This document shows, piece by piece, positions 49,700 through 60,862 of a DNA stretch of 64,000 nucleotides. Source of the stretch: Biscogniauxia marginata (lineage: Eukaryota > Ascomycota > Sordariomycetes > Xylariales > Xylariaceae). Both the position numbers and the translations under genes were made by a program. The stretch covers positions 62,001-126,000 of the forward strand of contig MU404095.1 in assembly GCA_022695795.1 (NCBI GenBank), given 5' to 3'. The notes below the pieces were generated by a model, which made no database searches, was not told the origin of the DNA, and saw only the letters and a program-made list of their open reading frames with translations. Position 1 is the stretch's first letter; each line of letters opens with the position of its first letter.

Positions 49700-51033
49700 T
49701 TGGCCATATTCTTGAAAGACAGCGTATCCGCTTGGCAGGTCGAAGCAGCTAATGTGGTGTGCCATGCATTCCTAAAACATGAATCAGTCGACTCTGAGAA
49801 GTAAGTCACTAGGCTCAAATGATAAAATCAATTATAATAGTGACGATGATGCTAATATCGATCTTTAGTTATGCGGAGCAGTGCGAGCTACTTCTACCAC
49901 ATTTATCTCATATCCTTTCTTATTTTTCAGGTCCACAAATAGCCCCCTTTTTATCCGAGTTGCCCCTGATAGCCTAGGTTATTGAAGCCTGCCTGTTATC
50001 CTTAAATTTTGGAGATCGAGAGTATAGAGAACGAGCTCTGGCAGTTGCGGAGCATGTGCTGATGGTATCCGTCGGTGTGAACCAGAATACTGAATACGAT
50101 GTTTTACGGGTTAGGATTAAGGTTAGCAAAACAGCCGTTGATAGATCATATTCTAGTGATTTATCTTACCGGAGTAAGCTAGACATATTGTTTCCCCGGA
50201 CGAACCACCTGTGGAATGCTTTTTCTGCTGAGCTCTTCTTGTTAAAGGCCCAAGAAGAAATTGACACAAGTAACAATCTGGATCAGGCTCTTCAAGAGTT
50301 AGCTGTATTTGACTCCATATTCGACGGTCATGTATTTACTTTGGGAAGGATCCAAAATAACCGAGTCCTATTGATGCGTGGGTGTATCTATCGGTTTGCA
50401 GGCCGTTTCGCCCCAGCTTATGAAATTCTAAATGGCTTGCCGCTTAAAAGCGAGGTTATATCACACCTTTCTGCAGTGTTATGCGAATTGGGGGAGTGTG
50501 ATCGGGCTGTCCGAAAGCTCGAAGGCCATCTTCAAATTGAGACAAACCCTGCATCGCGGAGACAAATATACCTTGCATTAACTCATACTCGCCTTTTTGA
50601 ATGTATGCAGGCTATCCAGACTGGCCAACGAAAGTGAACATCACTGAAAATTGTCACCAACACATACTTGGAATTGAAAAGAGGCATCCAGCGAGATACT
50701 CGCGAGAATAAACTGGAGATGTTTTCAATTTGCGTTGGCTTGGCCATACTGAGTCATGTTCAACATGACATTTGTTCCGCCAGGGAGGCGTGGCAAGAAA
50801 CTCTTGGTGTACTGAAGAGTTGTGATATTGCTCCAGGCTATGCTGACGTGTTGGTCATGTATTCACTTATCGAGCTAGAGCTCCGAAGCCATGGGGGTAT
50901 TCATGGGACGGAACAAGGCCAGCTCCTTAAGAATAGGGCAAGATTACTGTTAGTCAAGCACGCTCGATATTATCGTTTTCTTAGCTTGGGATCCGTCTGG
51001 TCGGGCATTCTAGAGGACTGGATGATGGCGTAG
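49700..51033 (+). pseudogene. NLR/STAND-like TPR protein, truncated pseudogene (left copy)
   Basis: Paralogue of the gene at 52218-54682. The match starts near 49700 (WQVEAANVVCHAFLKH, equal to the helix before AFPKYYH in the other copy). It shares the intron position (49801-49868, phase 2, then YAEQCELLLPHL) and runs to the end (YRFLSLGSVW, GILEDW). Two in-frame stops remain: TAG in LPLIA-stop-VIEACL near 50000, and TGA at 50635-50637. Everything else stays in one frame to 51033. The TPR-like helices are clear (LFLLKAQEEI, RVLLMRGCIYRFAGRF, LCELGECDRAVRKLEGH). All N-terminal parts are missing and replaced by the hairpin flank. Confidence 0.8.
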
Positions 51034-51679
51034 CGATAGACAGATGTTTTAAACTGTATGTCTCTCATAACGGCTCAGGCCTTGACATGGTCTTTCAATA
51101 CGAACAATTGTACCGGTAGGTACTAAGTCCAATCCCATATTCCGCTTGCCAAATAATAATAATCTCTGCTGTGACTATATCAGGATATTTCATTAGCTAA
51201 AATGTGTCAAATGTTACCACCCTTATCACCTGTTTCCACGGTGTATCTAACATAAGGGGTGTAAAGGTAGATCATTGCTAAACAAGTAAACGAAGGTCCA
51301 TTTCGAATACGTATATGTGTGTATTAGAAGGAAATTAAAGAGACAAATAAAATCTAGCCAGTCCCGTTACTTGAGCATTCTTCTTCTTCTTTTTCTTCTT
51401 TCTTAGATTTTCAAGAAGATATTGTCCTTCTTTCCAATGATTCCAATAACAACACCTGCCTGTACATATAAAATATAATACCTGCTATAATACCCGTTAC
51501 ATTAATTATTAGGTATTGAGAGAACCAGCTGAAAGTATGAATGGGTAACTACTAATTTAACCGGCTTTGCATGTTATACCGCCTTACATGTTCCACCTTG
51601 CTCAACCTATCTTGCTTCCCCACGTCTCGTCTCCTTATTATGTTAAACATACCTAGCTTCTAGCCACATTTAGGGGAAG
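51034..51679. other. Spacer before solo LTR
   Basis: No gene is seen. TTCTT-rich simple sequence lies at 51379-51405. Confidence 0.5.
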
Positions 51680-52121
51680 TGTTACAATTCAACATGTGAC
51701 CAACAAGTAAGGAAAAAGATGCCTAAAGTCTCAGGCATCACTCGGAGAATTTCCGGTTCAGCGGCCGGAAAGCCCCACTTAAAAGGGTGTGTCTGTAGGT
51801 GTCCCAGACACAACAGGAGAAGTGTCTTTACCACTCTCAGACACCAAGAGACACAGAGCTACTCTGAAAGGAAGGAAGAGTATAAGAAGTCTAAGGTTTC
51901 CTATGTATCTAGTCATTCATTCTAGTTCCTTAGCTATCAATCTAAGACTACAGTCACTCCTTGATACTATAGTGAGAGTACCTTGAAATCTCTCTGACGA
52001 ACAAAACATTGTGAATCACTTAAACCAATCTCAATCCACTGTTACCTTCAAATCAAGAAAACCCAGTACGTACTCACCTGTGAAGTCAGCTGACTAGGAA
52101 TACACAGGGAGGTTCGTCACA
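51680..52121 (+). repeat. Solo LTR, target duplication GGAAG
   Basis: 442 bp from TGTTACAATTC to GGTTCGTCACA. Perfect 5-bp duplication GGAAG at 51675-51679 and 52122-52126. It is not RIP-mutated. Its last ~215 bp are almost identical to the solo LTR at 58493; its first part is different. It lies directly upstream of the intact NLR-like gene. Confidence 0.93.
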
Positions 52122-52217
52122 GGAAGGTCTATGATTAAAACTTGCTTAGTTATATAATCCGGCTCAAACTATAATAGGCCGTCCTTTTTAAACCCTTTGG
52201 CAGTAGATCTATGGAGA

Positions 52218-54682
52218 GCATGCATTTCTGTAAGTTCTTAAAGCGGCGACTCGACCGGGGAATACCTGCATTCGACGGGCCTTGCCGATGGCACTCCGGT
52301 GGTCACAGTGCTTCCAACTCTGTCAAATCTAGGCAACATTCATTCCATTAACCGCCAGATCTACGGTTTAGGTTGTATCTTGGTTGCCAAGTAAGCCTAA
52401 TTAGTATAGGATCTGCATAGCTTGCCGACAAGCCCTGTTCATGTTTTGATTGGACACCGACGAGAGCCTCGCACACTTCAAACATCCCCGCCTCACACGT
52501 CAGATCGACACCCACGTCCACTTAGTACGCGGGAGGAGCCGTGGACCCTAGAAAACATGCGGCTAGCTTGTATATGTGATAACGGGGAAGTCCTAGACAT
52601 AGGCACTGCTCTACAACAACAGCCCTATGTTGCCCGTGGACTGTTGGCCGATGCCATTTTCCAGTGCCAGCAAAGCATCCCCGACACCCTGGATTTCTTG
52701 CATACCGAGAGGGTTGTGCGGGACTCACTCCTGGCCTTTCAAGGCATCGACGAGAAATACGCCCGAGCATACGTCCTTACTCGAACTCTGGATCCCCGTA
52801 CTCAAAAGACACCACGGGCCAACCTTCTCTATTCTTCCTTTAACTACGGGGGACCCGTTGCTGTAGCTGGGGTCTTTTACGCTACGTTTGATGCTCATCG
52901 CAATCTCCGCAGCCGTGAGGTTCTGGACTTCCTTCTAAACAGGGCGTCTAATGAATCGCAACTTCAGGTAATTACAAGGGCAAGCACATTTCCGTGCAAT
53001 CCATCTATGGCTGGTTGGCTGCTACACATCTTAGAGAGACTCGAACCAAGATGTGGAGACCTAGCAAGTATAATATGGCGCTTAGGCCCTGTCATATCTA
53101 AAAGTCTTTTTCATCGTGCGCGGAAGCCTTCGTTAACTTGGGCTCCGAATGGAGAGCCCGCCGCGGTAGATCTCGGAACAGACTCAGTAGTTACCGACGA
53201 GGAAGAATTCAATAAAGCATTAGTTCGGTTAGAATATATCGGCTTTGTACGTGTGTCAGAAACCACGATCAACATGGAGCGCTGCATAGCGTATCTTCTT
53301 CGAGAGTGGTTCGAGCAGCATACTCGGGTTGCCGAAGCTATACAGACCATTGCCCATGCATTTCCTAAGTATTACCACCTTGAGCCTACCAGGTACTTAC
53401 TTAAACCAACGATTCCTATAACATAGGTTAGTTGTGGCTAATATGATCTAGTTATGCAGAACAGTGCCAGCTTTTACTGCCACAGCTCGAAAACGTTTTT
53501 ACCTATCTTGGTGACCTACAGATTGACACGCTGGTAAGCCAGGAATGTCTTGTGCAGCTCACCGAGTCGTGCCTCTCAGCTTCGTATTTCCGCGATAAGC
53601 CTTGGAAACTTCAAGCTACCTCGATGGCTACAGAGGCGGCCCGTGCAGTAAAGCACCTCCCGGAGCAAACCTTTTTAATGGCAATGATTGACGTGAGAAA
53701 ATCCTTCTTGGCACACCTGTATCAAGAAATAAAACAAGGATACAACACATTTCCTACAATCGACCACCGGTCTAAGGTACTATCTGCCGATCTTGCCATT
53801 TTGAAGGCCAAAGAATGTGTTCGACTGAATACCTTGGCTTCCGCGTCGGAAAAACTAGCGAATTTTGATTCTCCATGGCCTGGCCGCATATCGCGTCTAG
53901 GAACAATCCAAGCGAGACGGGTAGCTGTCATGCGTGCCAAGGTCCTTCGCTATGAAGGTCGATTTCAGGAATCTTACAATATTTTACATGCCCTCCCACA
54001 AGAGAGCAGCAAGATTTTGGCACTTCTCGGGTCCGTACTTTGCGAGCTTGGTAAATGTGACGAAGCTATCCAACGACTTCATATGTACATTGCCGCGAAG
54101 TCTCACCTACATGGTACAGAGTTGGTCAAGCTTGCGTTAGCAAACGCTTACCTTCTTAGCTATATGCATCAAATTGTCGAGAAAAGGTCACAAGACTGGC
54201 ATTCCCTCCAAGTATCACGCGATATACTGCAAGAACTTGCTGCGATCCCGTTTCCAGTTACCTACTACGGCAGGATGAATCAGCTTTCTGTCCTTATCGG
54301 GTTGGCCATCATTGATCACCTGAATGGGCGAGTTGAATCTGCATTAGGCGCATGGAACGCGGCCCTTGCTGCCTCTAAACAGTGCCTTCCTACTGGATAC
54401 ACAGATGTGATCATTTCATATTCTACCAGTGAGCTTGAAGCCCGACGAGGTGCTACTGCACAATCAGACATTCTTAGGAGCTATACGGGAACCCTGTTCG
54501 CTAGGACCGGTCGCCAATATCATTTCCTAGGCCTAGGATCCCTTTGGCCTGATATTATTGGAGGCTGGTTGACAGCGCTTGGGAAAGAGCCAGCTATCCC
54601 CATCCGGATATTTCGGTCTCCTGTTGGCCCAAAATCGCCTTCATATAGCAGCGCCAGTGGCACTAGAAATAATGGACGTTAG
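52218..54682 (+). CDS. NLR/STAND-like protein with TPR-type C-terminus (right copy; 5' end uncertain)
   Basis: Three spliced blocks are supported. About 52218-52391 is open with no ATG in frame (EYLHSTGLADGTPVV, NRQIYGLGC). A short GT-AG gap of 30 nt is uncertain. Then come 52422-53392 and 53452-54682, joined by a clear 59-nt intron with a CTAAT branch site. The middle part ends in a winged-helix-like segment (FNKALVRLEYIGFVRV, then CIAYLLREWF), as found after the NTPase of fungal NLR-type proteins. The last ~400 residues are paired helices of TPR type (LAILKAKECV, RRVAVMRAKVLRYEGRFQES, LCELGKCDEAIQRL). No P-loop is visible, so an NTPase is lost, upstream, or replaced. I do not recognise the N-terminus; the true start is not settled. 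Role in self/non-self recognition is inference only. Confidence 0.65.
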
Positions 54683-55994
54683 GTACAAGTAGAGCCTTAC
54701 ACAGTATCTTGTCAGTATGATAAATTTCAGATTGATACTTCTGTTTCGTGTATATTAGCGTAGATTCCCGGATGATGTATATGCCTAGGTATTTTTTTGT
54801 GGTGTGAAAGGCGAATACAACACAACAGCAGCCAATAGCATATTGGTAGGTATATATCAATCGTAAGGAGCAGAGTAAGTCGTTTGACACATATGCGTCT
54901 GCGCCTCCTATGCTCCCAACATTATTTGATTGTAAGCTCAGCGATATTTGGCGTCAACGGGCAAAGTAGGGAGGCAATGGGTCCCTCTTAAGCCCAAAAT
55001 TCCCGTTGGCTGTTCGTTGAAACACCGTTTTGGAGACGACTAGAGACGACTAGGGACGACAAGATACATGCTCACCACAACATCAGAGTCTTTGGAAGCA
55101 CTAATCAAATATGGGTTTCAACTCGACAAACACCCCGCCCGAGGTTTTAGCTATGCTGCCGGCCGAGTTGCAATCTCAGACACGGCTTTGTGACCAGACG
55201 TAACAACCCAGGATTCACGCAACTCTGGGGGTATGCACAATCATTGCCTACATTACGTTGGTGCTGCGGCTATATACCAGACATATCACCAAGAAGCCCC
55301 CTTGGGTTAGGTGATCTATTTACCACCCCCGTCGTGGTTATGATAGCCACGTTGATTGTCCGGGGTCCGAAGGTCACACGTCCGAATCTAGCAAAATGCA
55401 GATCACGGTGACGGTCAATTTATAGCGCGTCTCAGTGGGAGATATAGCCTGGGTATCCGCTAGGAAAGTTTAAGCCTAGGTAGTCGGGTCAGCCCAAACT
55501 TGGGGGGTGTCTTGCGGATAGTATATATACGCTCTTTGCTAACGCAGCAAGAGCGGTATCGCTTTTGCCACATAAGTACTTGGATTTTATCATCTATCGA
55601 ATGAAACGCAGTTTCAATAATTTGCCATTGATAAGACTGTTTTATATTGCCGAAGGAAAAGGCAAAGGAATAAAAAGAAGATGTTTTCAAAATAACAGGT
55701 TGTCCGTAGCGGGGGTTAGGAAGTATTGCTAAGTATTCCGGTTGGAGGTAGCGAAGGGGATACGGGATTTCTAGGCATTCTAAATAACTCGGAACTCATG
55801 ATTTTATACCAGAGTCTTTTCATTCTAAGACATGTATCGGTATTGTGTAAGGATGGATTTAATTTAAATTCATCTGAAGGACATATATAATCTCATCGAC
55901 GAGGAAAGTGAGTGACTGTATTTTCTCTAATGATCATCTAACTGTTCTAATCTATCCTAGTGAATGATAATAAATGCAGGTAGCATGCTTTCTT
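54683..55994. other. Intergenic, no gene recognised
   Basis: Convergent 3' flanks of the NLR-like gene and the decarboxylase-like gene. Two stacked GAGACGACTAG-type repeats are at 55033-55060. No coding signal. Confidence 0.5.
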
Positions 55995-57158
55995 TCATGG
56001 CTGGACTTTGGCCGTGCCGACTTGGAAACCCATGCTGTAGTGCACTCCGTTCACTGCGGTGAGAGCAACCCTACTATTCTCCTGGAACACCATGACAATG
56101 TCCGATCCTCCGAACTGGAAGTAGGAAATTTCCTCCCCTTTGCGCAGCGAAACACCCGTCTCGGCCGTCACGATTACCGAAGAGACCTGGGCCATCCCAA
56201 TGGGAAGGATAGCGACCAGGCCGATGGGCGAATCAATGACAATCAAGCCGCGAGTCTGCACAAACTGGTAACCAGGGGTATTTGGAGCATCAACACTTCG
56301 ATGAGCTACAAGCTGGCCGTCTTCGCCTTCTTCGTTCTGATTGACAGTAATAGTCTCCAGGTAGGCCTGGCCCTCGATGACCCGGGCTTCGAGCACGCGG
56401 CCAGACACGGGCGTGTGCTGTCGATGGTAGTCGAACGTGTTCAGAAATGAGTGTGTAAAGACGCCGCCGCGGAACTCGTGCGCGTAGTGGCTGCCCTGGA
56501 GCAACTCTATGATGCTCCACTGGATGCCCTTGAGGTTCACGTACGAATGCGAATCCACGGGCCAGTACCCGCTGAATGTGCAGTCCGCCGGACTGACGAT
56601 GGCAGTAGGGTCCGCGAGCCCGTATATGGTTCGGTAGCCGGGCTTGAAGTCACGTGCGAAGAACTGGTTGAACGTCTTCCAGCCGCCTCTCGGCTCGATG
56701 TAGTTATCGAGCTTGTACGAGGGCGTAGTGCGGAACGTGTTTAGTGTCTCCTCAGTTAGGGATTCGGGCTGGTCGAGAAACTTGCCCATCTCCTTGGCGT
56801 AGTCCACGAGCCAGCGAGAGACCCATGACAAGGTATTGCTACCAGGCTCGATGGGGGTCTGCTGTTCTGAAAAAGGTGGCTGGTTGAAGATGAAGTAGAA
56901 GATGACGAGGTGGTAGTAGACGTCTTTGCCGTCGAACTGCTCGCGTGGCACCCACTTGAGCAGGTTGTCAGCGTAGGAGAAGAAGCTTGCCGCATCGGTG
57001 ATCCTAAGTATGCTCATCTCCTTGATCTTAAAGGACAGAGCCTTGGCTACGGACTTGTCAAAATCTCTTCTCAGCCCATTGTCATCCACGTAGTTGATGA
57101 GATCCAGAACGATCTTGGATTGGACTGGGTCCGAGGTGGCTGCGAGAGTGATATCCAT
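55995..57158 (-). CDS. Phosphatidylserine decarboxylase-family enzyme, soluble secondary-metabolism type
   Basis: A single-exon frame of 387 residues, with ATG at 57156-57158. It belongs to the PSD family: an N-terminal helical extension (NTLSWVSRWLVDYAKEMGKF), the core with TFNQFFARDFKPGYR, VSPADCTFSGYWP, GGVFTHSFLNTFDYHRQHTP (active-site His region) and VAILPIGMAQVSSV. Self-cleavage is expected before Ser of FGGSDIV, the counterpart of the LGST motif that creates the pyruvoyl cofactor. There is no mitochondrial presequence or membrane helix. FGGS-type members include amino-acid decarboxylases such as the psilocybin enzyme PsiD, so the substrate may be an amino acid and not a lipid. That is inference. 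The opposite-strand frames are shadows. Confidence 0.85.
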   Translation of the reverse strand: MDITLAATSDPVQSKIVLDLINYVDDNGLRRDFDKSVAKALSFKIKEMSILRITDAASFFSYADNLLKWVPREQFDGKDVYYHLVIFYFIFNQPPFSEQQTPIEPGSNTLSWVSRWLVDYAKEMGKFLDQPESLTEETLNTFRTTPSYKLDNYIEPRGGWKTFNQFFARDFKPGYRTIYGLADPTAIVSPADCTFSGYWPVDSHSYVNLKGIQWSIIELLQGSHYAHEFRGGVFTHSFLNTFDYHRQHTPVSGRVLEARVIEGQAYLETITVNQNEEGEDGQLVAHRSVDAPNTPGYQFVQTRGLIVIDSPIGLVAILPIGMAQVSSVIVTAETGVSLRKGEEISYFQFGGSDIVMVFQENSRVALTAVNGVHYSMGFQVGTAKVQP

Positions 57159-58492
57159 GATTGTGAAAGATTCCTTGAGTGTATAAGGTGATCAAGATGG
57201 GAGAAAGGCTGTGCTAGTTTTGTCTTGATTATTGCTGTTCTCGAGGGACTGGCGGATACTGAGCTGGCCTCAAGCTTGGGAAAAGCCTCTTCCTTTTGTA
57301 TTCAATCAGCCAAAGGACGTCGACGGAAGGAGTAACTTCATCCTGCACCCTAGACCACTATCTCACGTCCTGTGGTGGCCCACTGCTGTCCGAAGAACTT
57401 AGTTTCACTACCACGTCACACTCGGTCACTCACATCTATTGAGGCCATACAATTACACAATTGAGTCTCACAATAACTGCCGGTTAGGAATTCTTAAGCC
57501 AGTGTTCGACTGACCAAGGACTTGTGAGGCTTTACAGACATATCGATGTCATGAATTTCGAGCGGCCGACTGTCTGTTCAGCTCGCCCCGAACGTCTCCC
57601 TTAACCCAGAATTGTAGCCTGCGTTAAACTAGTGCGCATCGTGAAGGCGAGTCTGACGAAAAAGGAGCGAGTGTCTCTAAAAGTAGCAGTTTACAGTAGC
57701 TCATCTTGGTGATCGCTGCGAGACCTGTCTGGAACTTATAGCTTATCAACTCATTAGCGCGTTGCCCCCTTGCCGCTGCACGTCCCTCTGGTAGCAGAAT
57801 ATAATGTGAACTTGTCATAAACGATGCGTACCTAGGTACGATCGTCCCCTTCACACAACATGTCATTCAAACGAACCTGTTGGTCAATGAAAGGGCAAGC
57901 CAGATTTCGGACTGTTGATGGTCTCGAACGAACCACCGGATCGACAATGCATAGGTAGGTATGCATGGCGGGCCGCACTGTGACGAGTGAAACCACAGGT
58001 TCGGCACTCACATTCCAGCAAATACTCTACCCCTTACATTTGCATTTGACATCATAGTTCAATTACAATCACAGCTTTAGTCAGGCAGAAGTCATTTGCC
58101 TCTTTTTATTCGTTACTACTTATAGGAGTTCTGTCGGAGTGGTGGCCGGATATGTTAGCTGTGACGACATCACCTGTGTGGACGGATACATAGGTACCTA
58201 CGTATCAACTCTTATAGTATAAATATATTAGGGAACTAGTCATCCTACATTGACCATTAAGATACGATCATTTAGTAGCAATCTTCCAGTGCCTAGATGG
58301 CATTTAAGAGCTAGTTGTAAGTGCTGAGCAAGGGAGGAAATAATACCACCAGCCAGCGATGATAAACAGGACCCTATCCAAGGCTTGTGCCTTTATAAAG
58401 GTAAAATAGCGTGCTGGGTTTTAGGTTCTAATCGTGGTTTGTATTAAAAGGTGTAGGAATCAATAACGATATATAGGTAACTGGGGATATAT
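57159..58492. promoter_or_regulatory. Upstream region of the decarboxylase-like gene
   Basis: 1.3 kb without gene; presumably holds its promoter. The frame at 57624-57866 (minus) has no motif. Confidence 0.45.
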
Positions 58493-58995
58493 TGTTACGA
58501 ACCAACTGTGTTGGAAGGATTTCCAGCAGGGGTAGTCGGGCACGGACCAAGACTGGACGGACCAGTGGTCCCCTCCTTTGTAATGTGATGTAACATCACG
58601 TGACCCAATCAGAGGTATTCATCTGATTAAGTCTGAAGAATCAGAGGTATTTATTTAATTAAGTCTAAAGAATCAGAGGTATTCATCTAATTGAGTCTGA
58701 TTCTTTTGGTATCCAACATACCAAACGGAAAGAACGTATACAAGGGAGAATAAGTATAAAAAGAATGGAATTTCCTTTATATCTAGTCATTCATTCTAGC
58801 TCTTTAGCTATCAATCTAAGACTATAGTCACTCTTTGATACTATAGTAAGAGTACCTTAAAATCTCTCTGACGAACAAAACATTGTGAATCACTTGAACC
58901 AATCTCAATCCACTGTTACCTTCAAATCAAGAAAACCTAGTACGTACTTACCTGTGAAGTCAGCTGACTAGGAATACACAGGGAGGTTCGTCACA
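58493..58995 (+). repeat. Solo LTR, target duplication TATAT
   Basis: 503 bp from TGTTACGAACC to GGTTCGTCACA. Perfect 5-bp duplication TATAT at 58488-58492 and 58996-59000. It is not RIP-mutated. U3 holds TAACATCACGTGACC and three 32-bp tandem units at 58607-58702 starting AATCAGAGGTATT. The 3' ~215 bp equal those of the solo LTR at 51680. Confidence 0.95.
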
Positions 58996-59000
58996 TATAT

Positions 59001-60044
59001 ATGATTAGGTATTTACCTGTATTAAAACTAGAAGCACAAGGATTACGCGATTTAGCTTAACGAGGTTTATATTTCAACCAACTAGTAATTTAAGTGGCGA
59101 TTTAACTAGTTATTAACTCCTGCTCCCTCTCGATATAGACCTTTCAATAGTAAAGCTGACCTGATAGATAGAAAACACGACTCCCAAAGTTCAACATTGA
59201 TGATAAACCATCATAAACTTACCGTTTACTATCTGTTTGCGATGCTTATTAACCGGTGCTGCTTGTTCGGTAAAGACTTGAACCCCCTGATGAGAGATTT
59301 ACCAGTCTATGGCAGGCAGGTATGAGGTATTAGTCAATACACCCTAGTATTAAAGGTCTGGCCACAGTGCATCGAGAAATCGATCTTGACCAGAACCACC
59401 ACTTTGAACAGGCAGGTTATCAAGTTGCTTGATGACCTACGTCCAGGACTACCTCAAGCAGACCCTTGGGTGGCAAGACATTTCATATCCCCGATTCCAG
59501 AAATCCGTACACAAACTAATGGCTCCCTTAAAAAACGTGGACATCTTGGTGATGAAGAGTCCTCACGTACCCATCAGGAGAGCCAGAAACACGAGCGTAG
59601 ATATTTCTCTAAAGACCCCATCATCTTTGAACCTTCGCAACCAGAGTCCCCTAAGTGATGCTCATTACCTCCTATATTGAAGGAAATACCATATGCTAAC
59701 ATAGCCTAAAATACAAAAGCCCTCCCGCTGATTTTCATATATTTTCTATTTCAACGGTAACATATAAGGTAGAAAGTGAGTCAGTTGGCTTGTTGCATGG
59801 CCTTTATAATATACCTACCTAGGTAGGTAGGTAAGTCTAATAATAATCCTCAATGTCCCCAAATATGCTTCCTAGTCCTAATAAATAAGGAAAATCTCGA
59901 TTCGCTAAATATCACCATGTAATTTTCAGCAAATTTGAAGTTTACTCTAGTTCAAGATATTATACACGTACGACAAAACATACCAAATATACACATAATA
60001 CAATAAGACGCAATGCGAACCTAATACAGAATGAGCGAACTCGA
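59001..60044. other. Gene-free stretch with palindromic TACCTA motif
   Basis: Frames at 59386-59680 have no recognisable domain. A perfect 16-bp palindrome ACCTACCTAGGTAGGT sits at 59812-59827. Confidence 0.45.
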
Positions 60045-60640
60045 ATCCATCAGCAGTTGCCAGAAATATCACAAGCGATCTTCTCGGCCAAGGCATCTGT
60101 TTCGGTCTCACATTAGCTTTTGGTCTCATTTCAACCCCATAAGCTTTGGGTATGGGGCAGTAGAATGACAAAAAAAAAAAAAAACCTCGCAAACTATCAC
60201 CATCAGATGACCCGGCGACAACAAGGCGAAAGCAGAGGCATCCACCACTCTTAAACCCTTAACGCCGTATACTCTATCCTGCGAGTTAACGACAGCCTCA
60301 GGATCGTCCTCCTTATCCATGGCGTATGTGCACGAGCCGTGGTACAACTCGTTCCTATGAGTCACGGAACGTACTAAATTGTGGTCAAGACCAAGCGATA
60401 TGAAAACGGGACATCGATCATAGTCTGACAATCGGATAGCTAGGGATGATCTTGGAAGTTGGCGCCGAGACTGGTGACGTGTCTTCTGTGTGCTTCTTCA
60501 CACACAGGAGGCTCTGCTTCAGCTTGAGCCGTCCGTTCGGCCTGTCAGGGCATGAGGATTTGGCTAGTGAGTGAGCCATATACCTCACGGCGCTTAGACA
60601 ATTTCCCCATTTGGAGTGCTGTGGAGTAGAGCTCATCTAC
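60045..60640 (-). pseudogene. GMC oxidoreductase relic (C-terminal parts)
   Basis: The minus strand carries LGANFQDHP, the segment after the second GMC signature, with a stop directly behind it. It then jumps to the C-terminal FAD/active-site block: ELYHGSCTYAMDKEDDPEAV, YGVKGLRVVDASAFALLSPG and ALAEKIACDISG. A run of A (60168-60184) splits the last two and shifts frame. Most of the middle and the whole N-terminal FAD domain are missing, so only a deleted remnant is left. GMC enzymes are FAD-dependent alcohol or sugar oxidases. Confidence 0.75.
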
Positions 60641-60862
60641 GGTGGGAATCAGTGTGAACGTGGTTGGGGCGATTACATATTCCTTGTACACCAACCGATG
60701 CAAACCCTGAATGTTGACACCACTTGACTTGGGACAATCAATCCGCTTGCTGTATTCATGACGACTTCAATGGATTCGCCACATAATGAATTTGGCTGTA
60801 ACGTGTTCATGAGCCTAGCTGGATCATTGTTGTATTAATTTACAAAAATACCTGGGTAATTA

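Noticed and set aside
59386..59680. Two overlapping plus-strand frames of 83-90 codons
   Set aside because: Neither has a recognisable domain, splice structure or leader; kept as noncoding.
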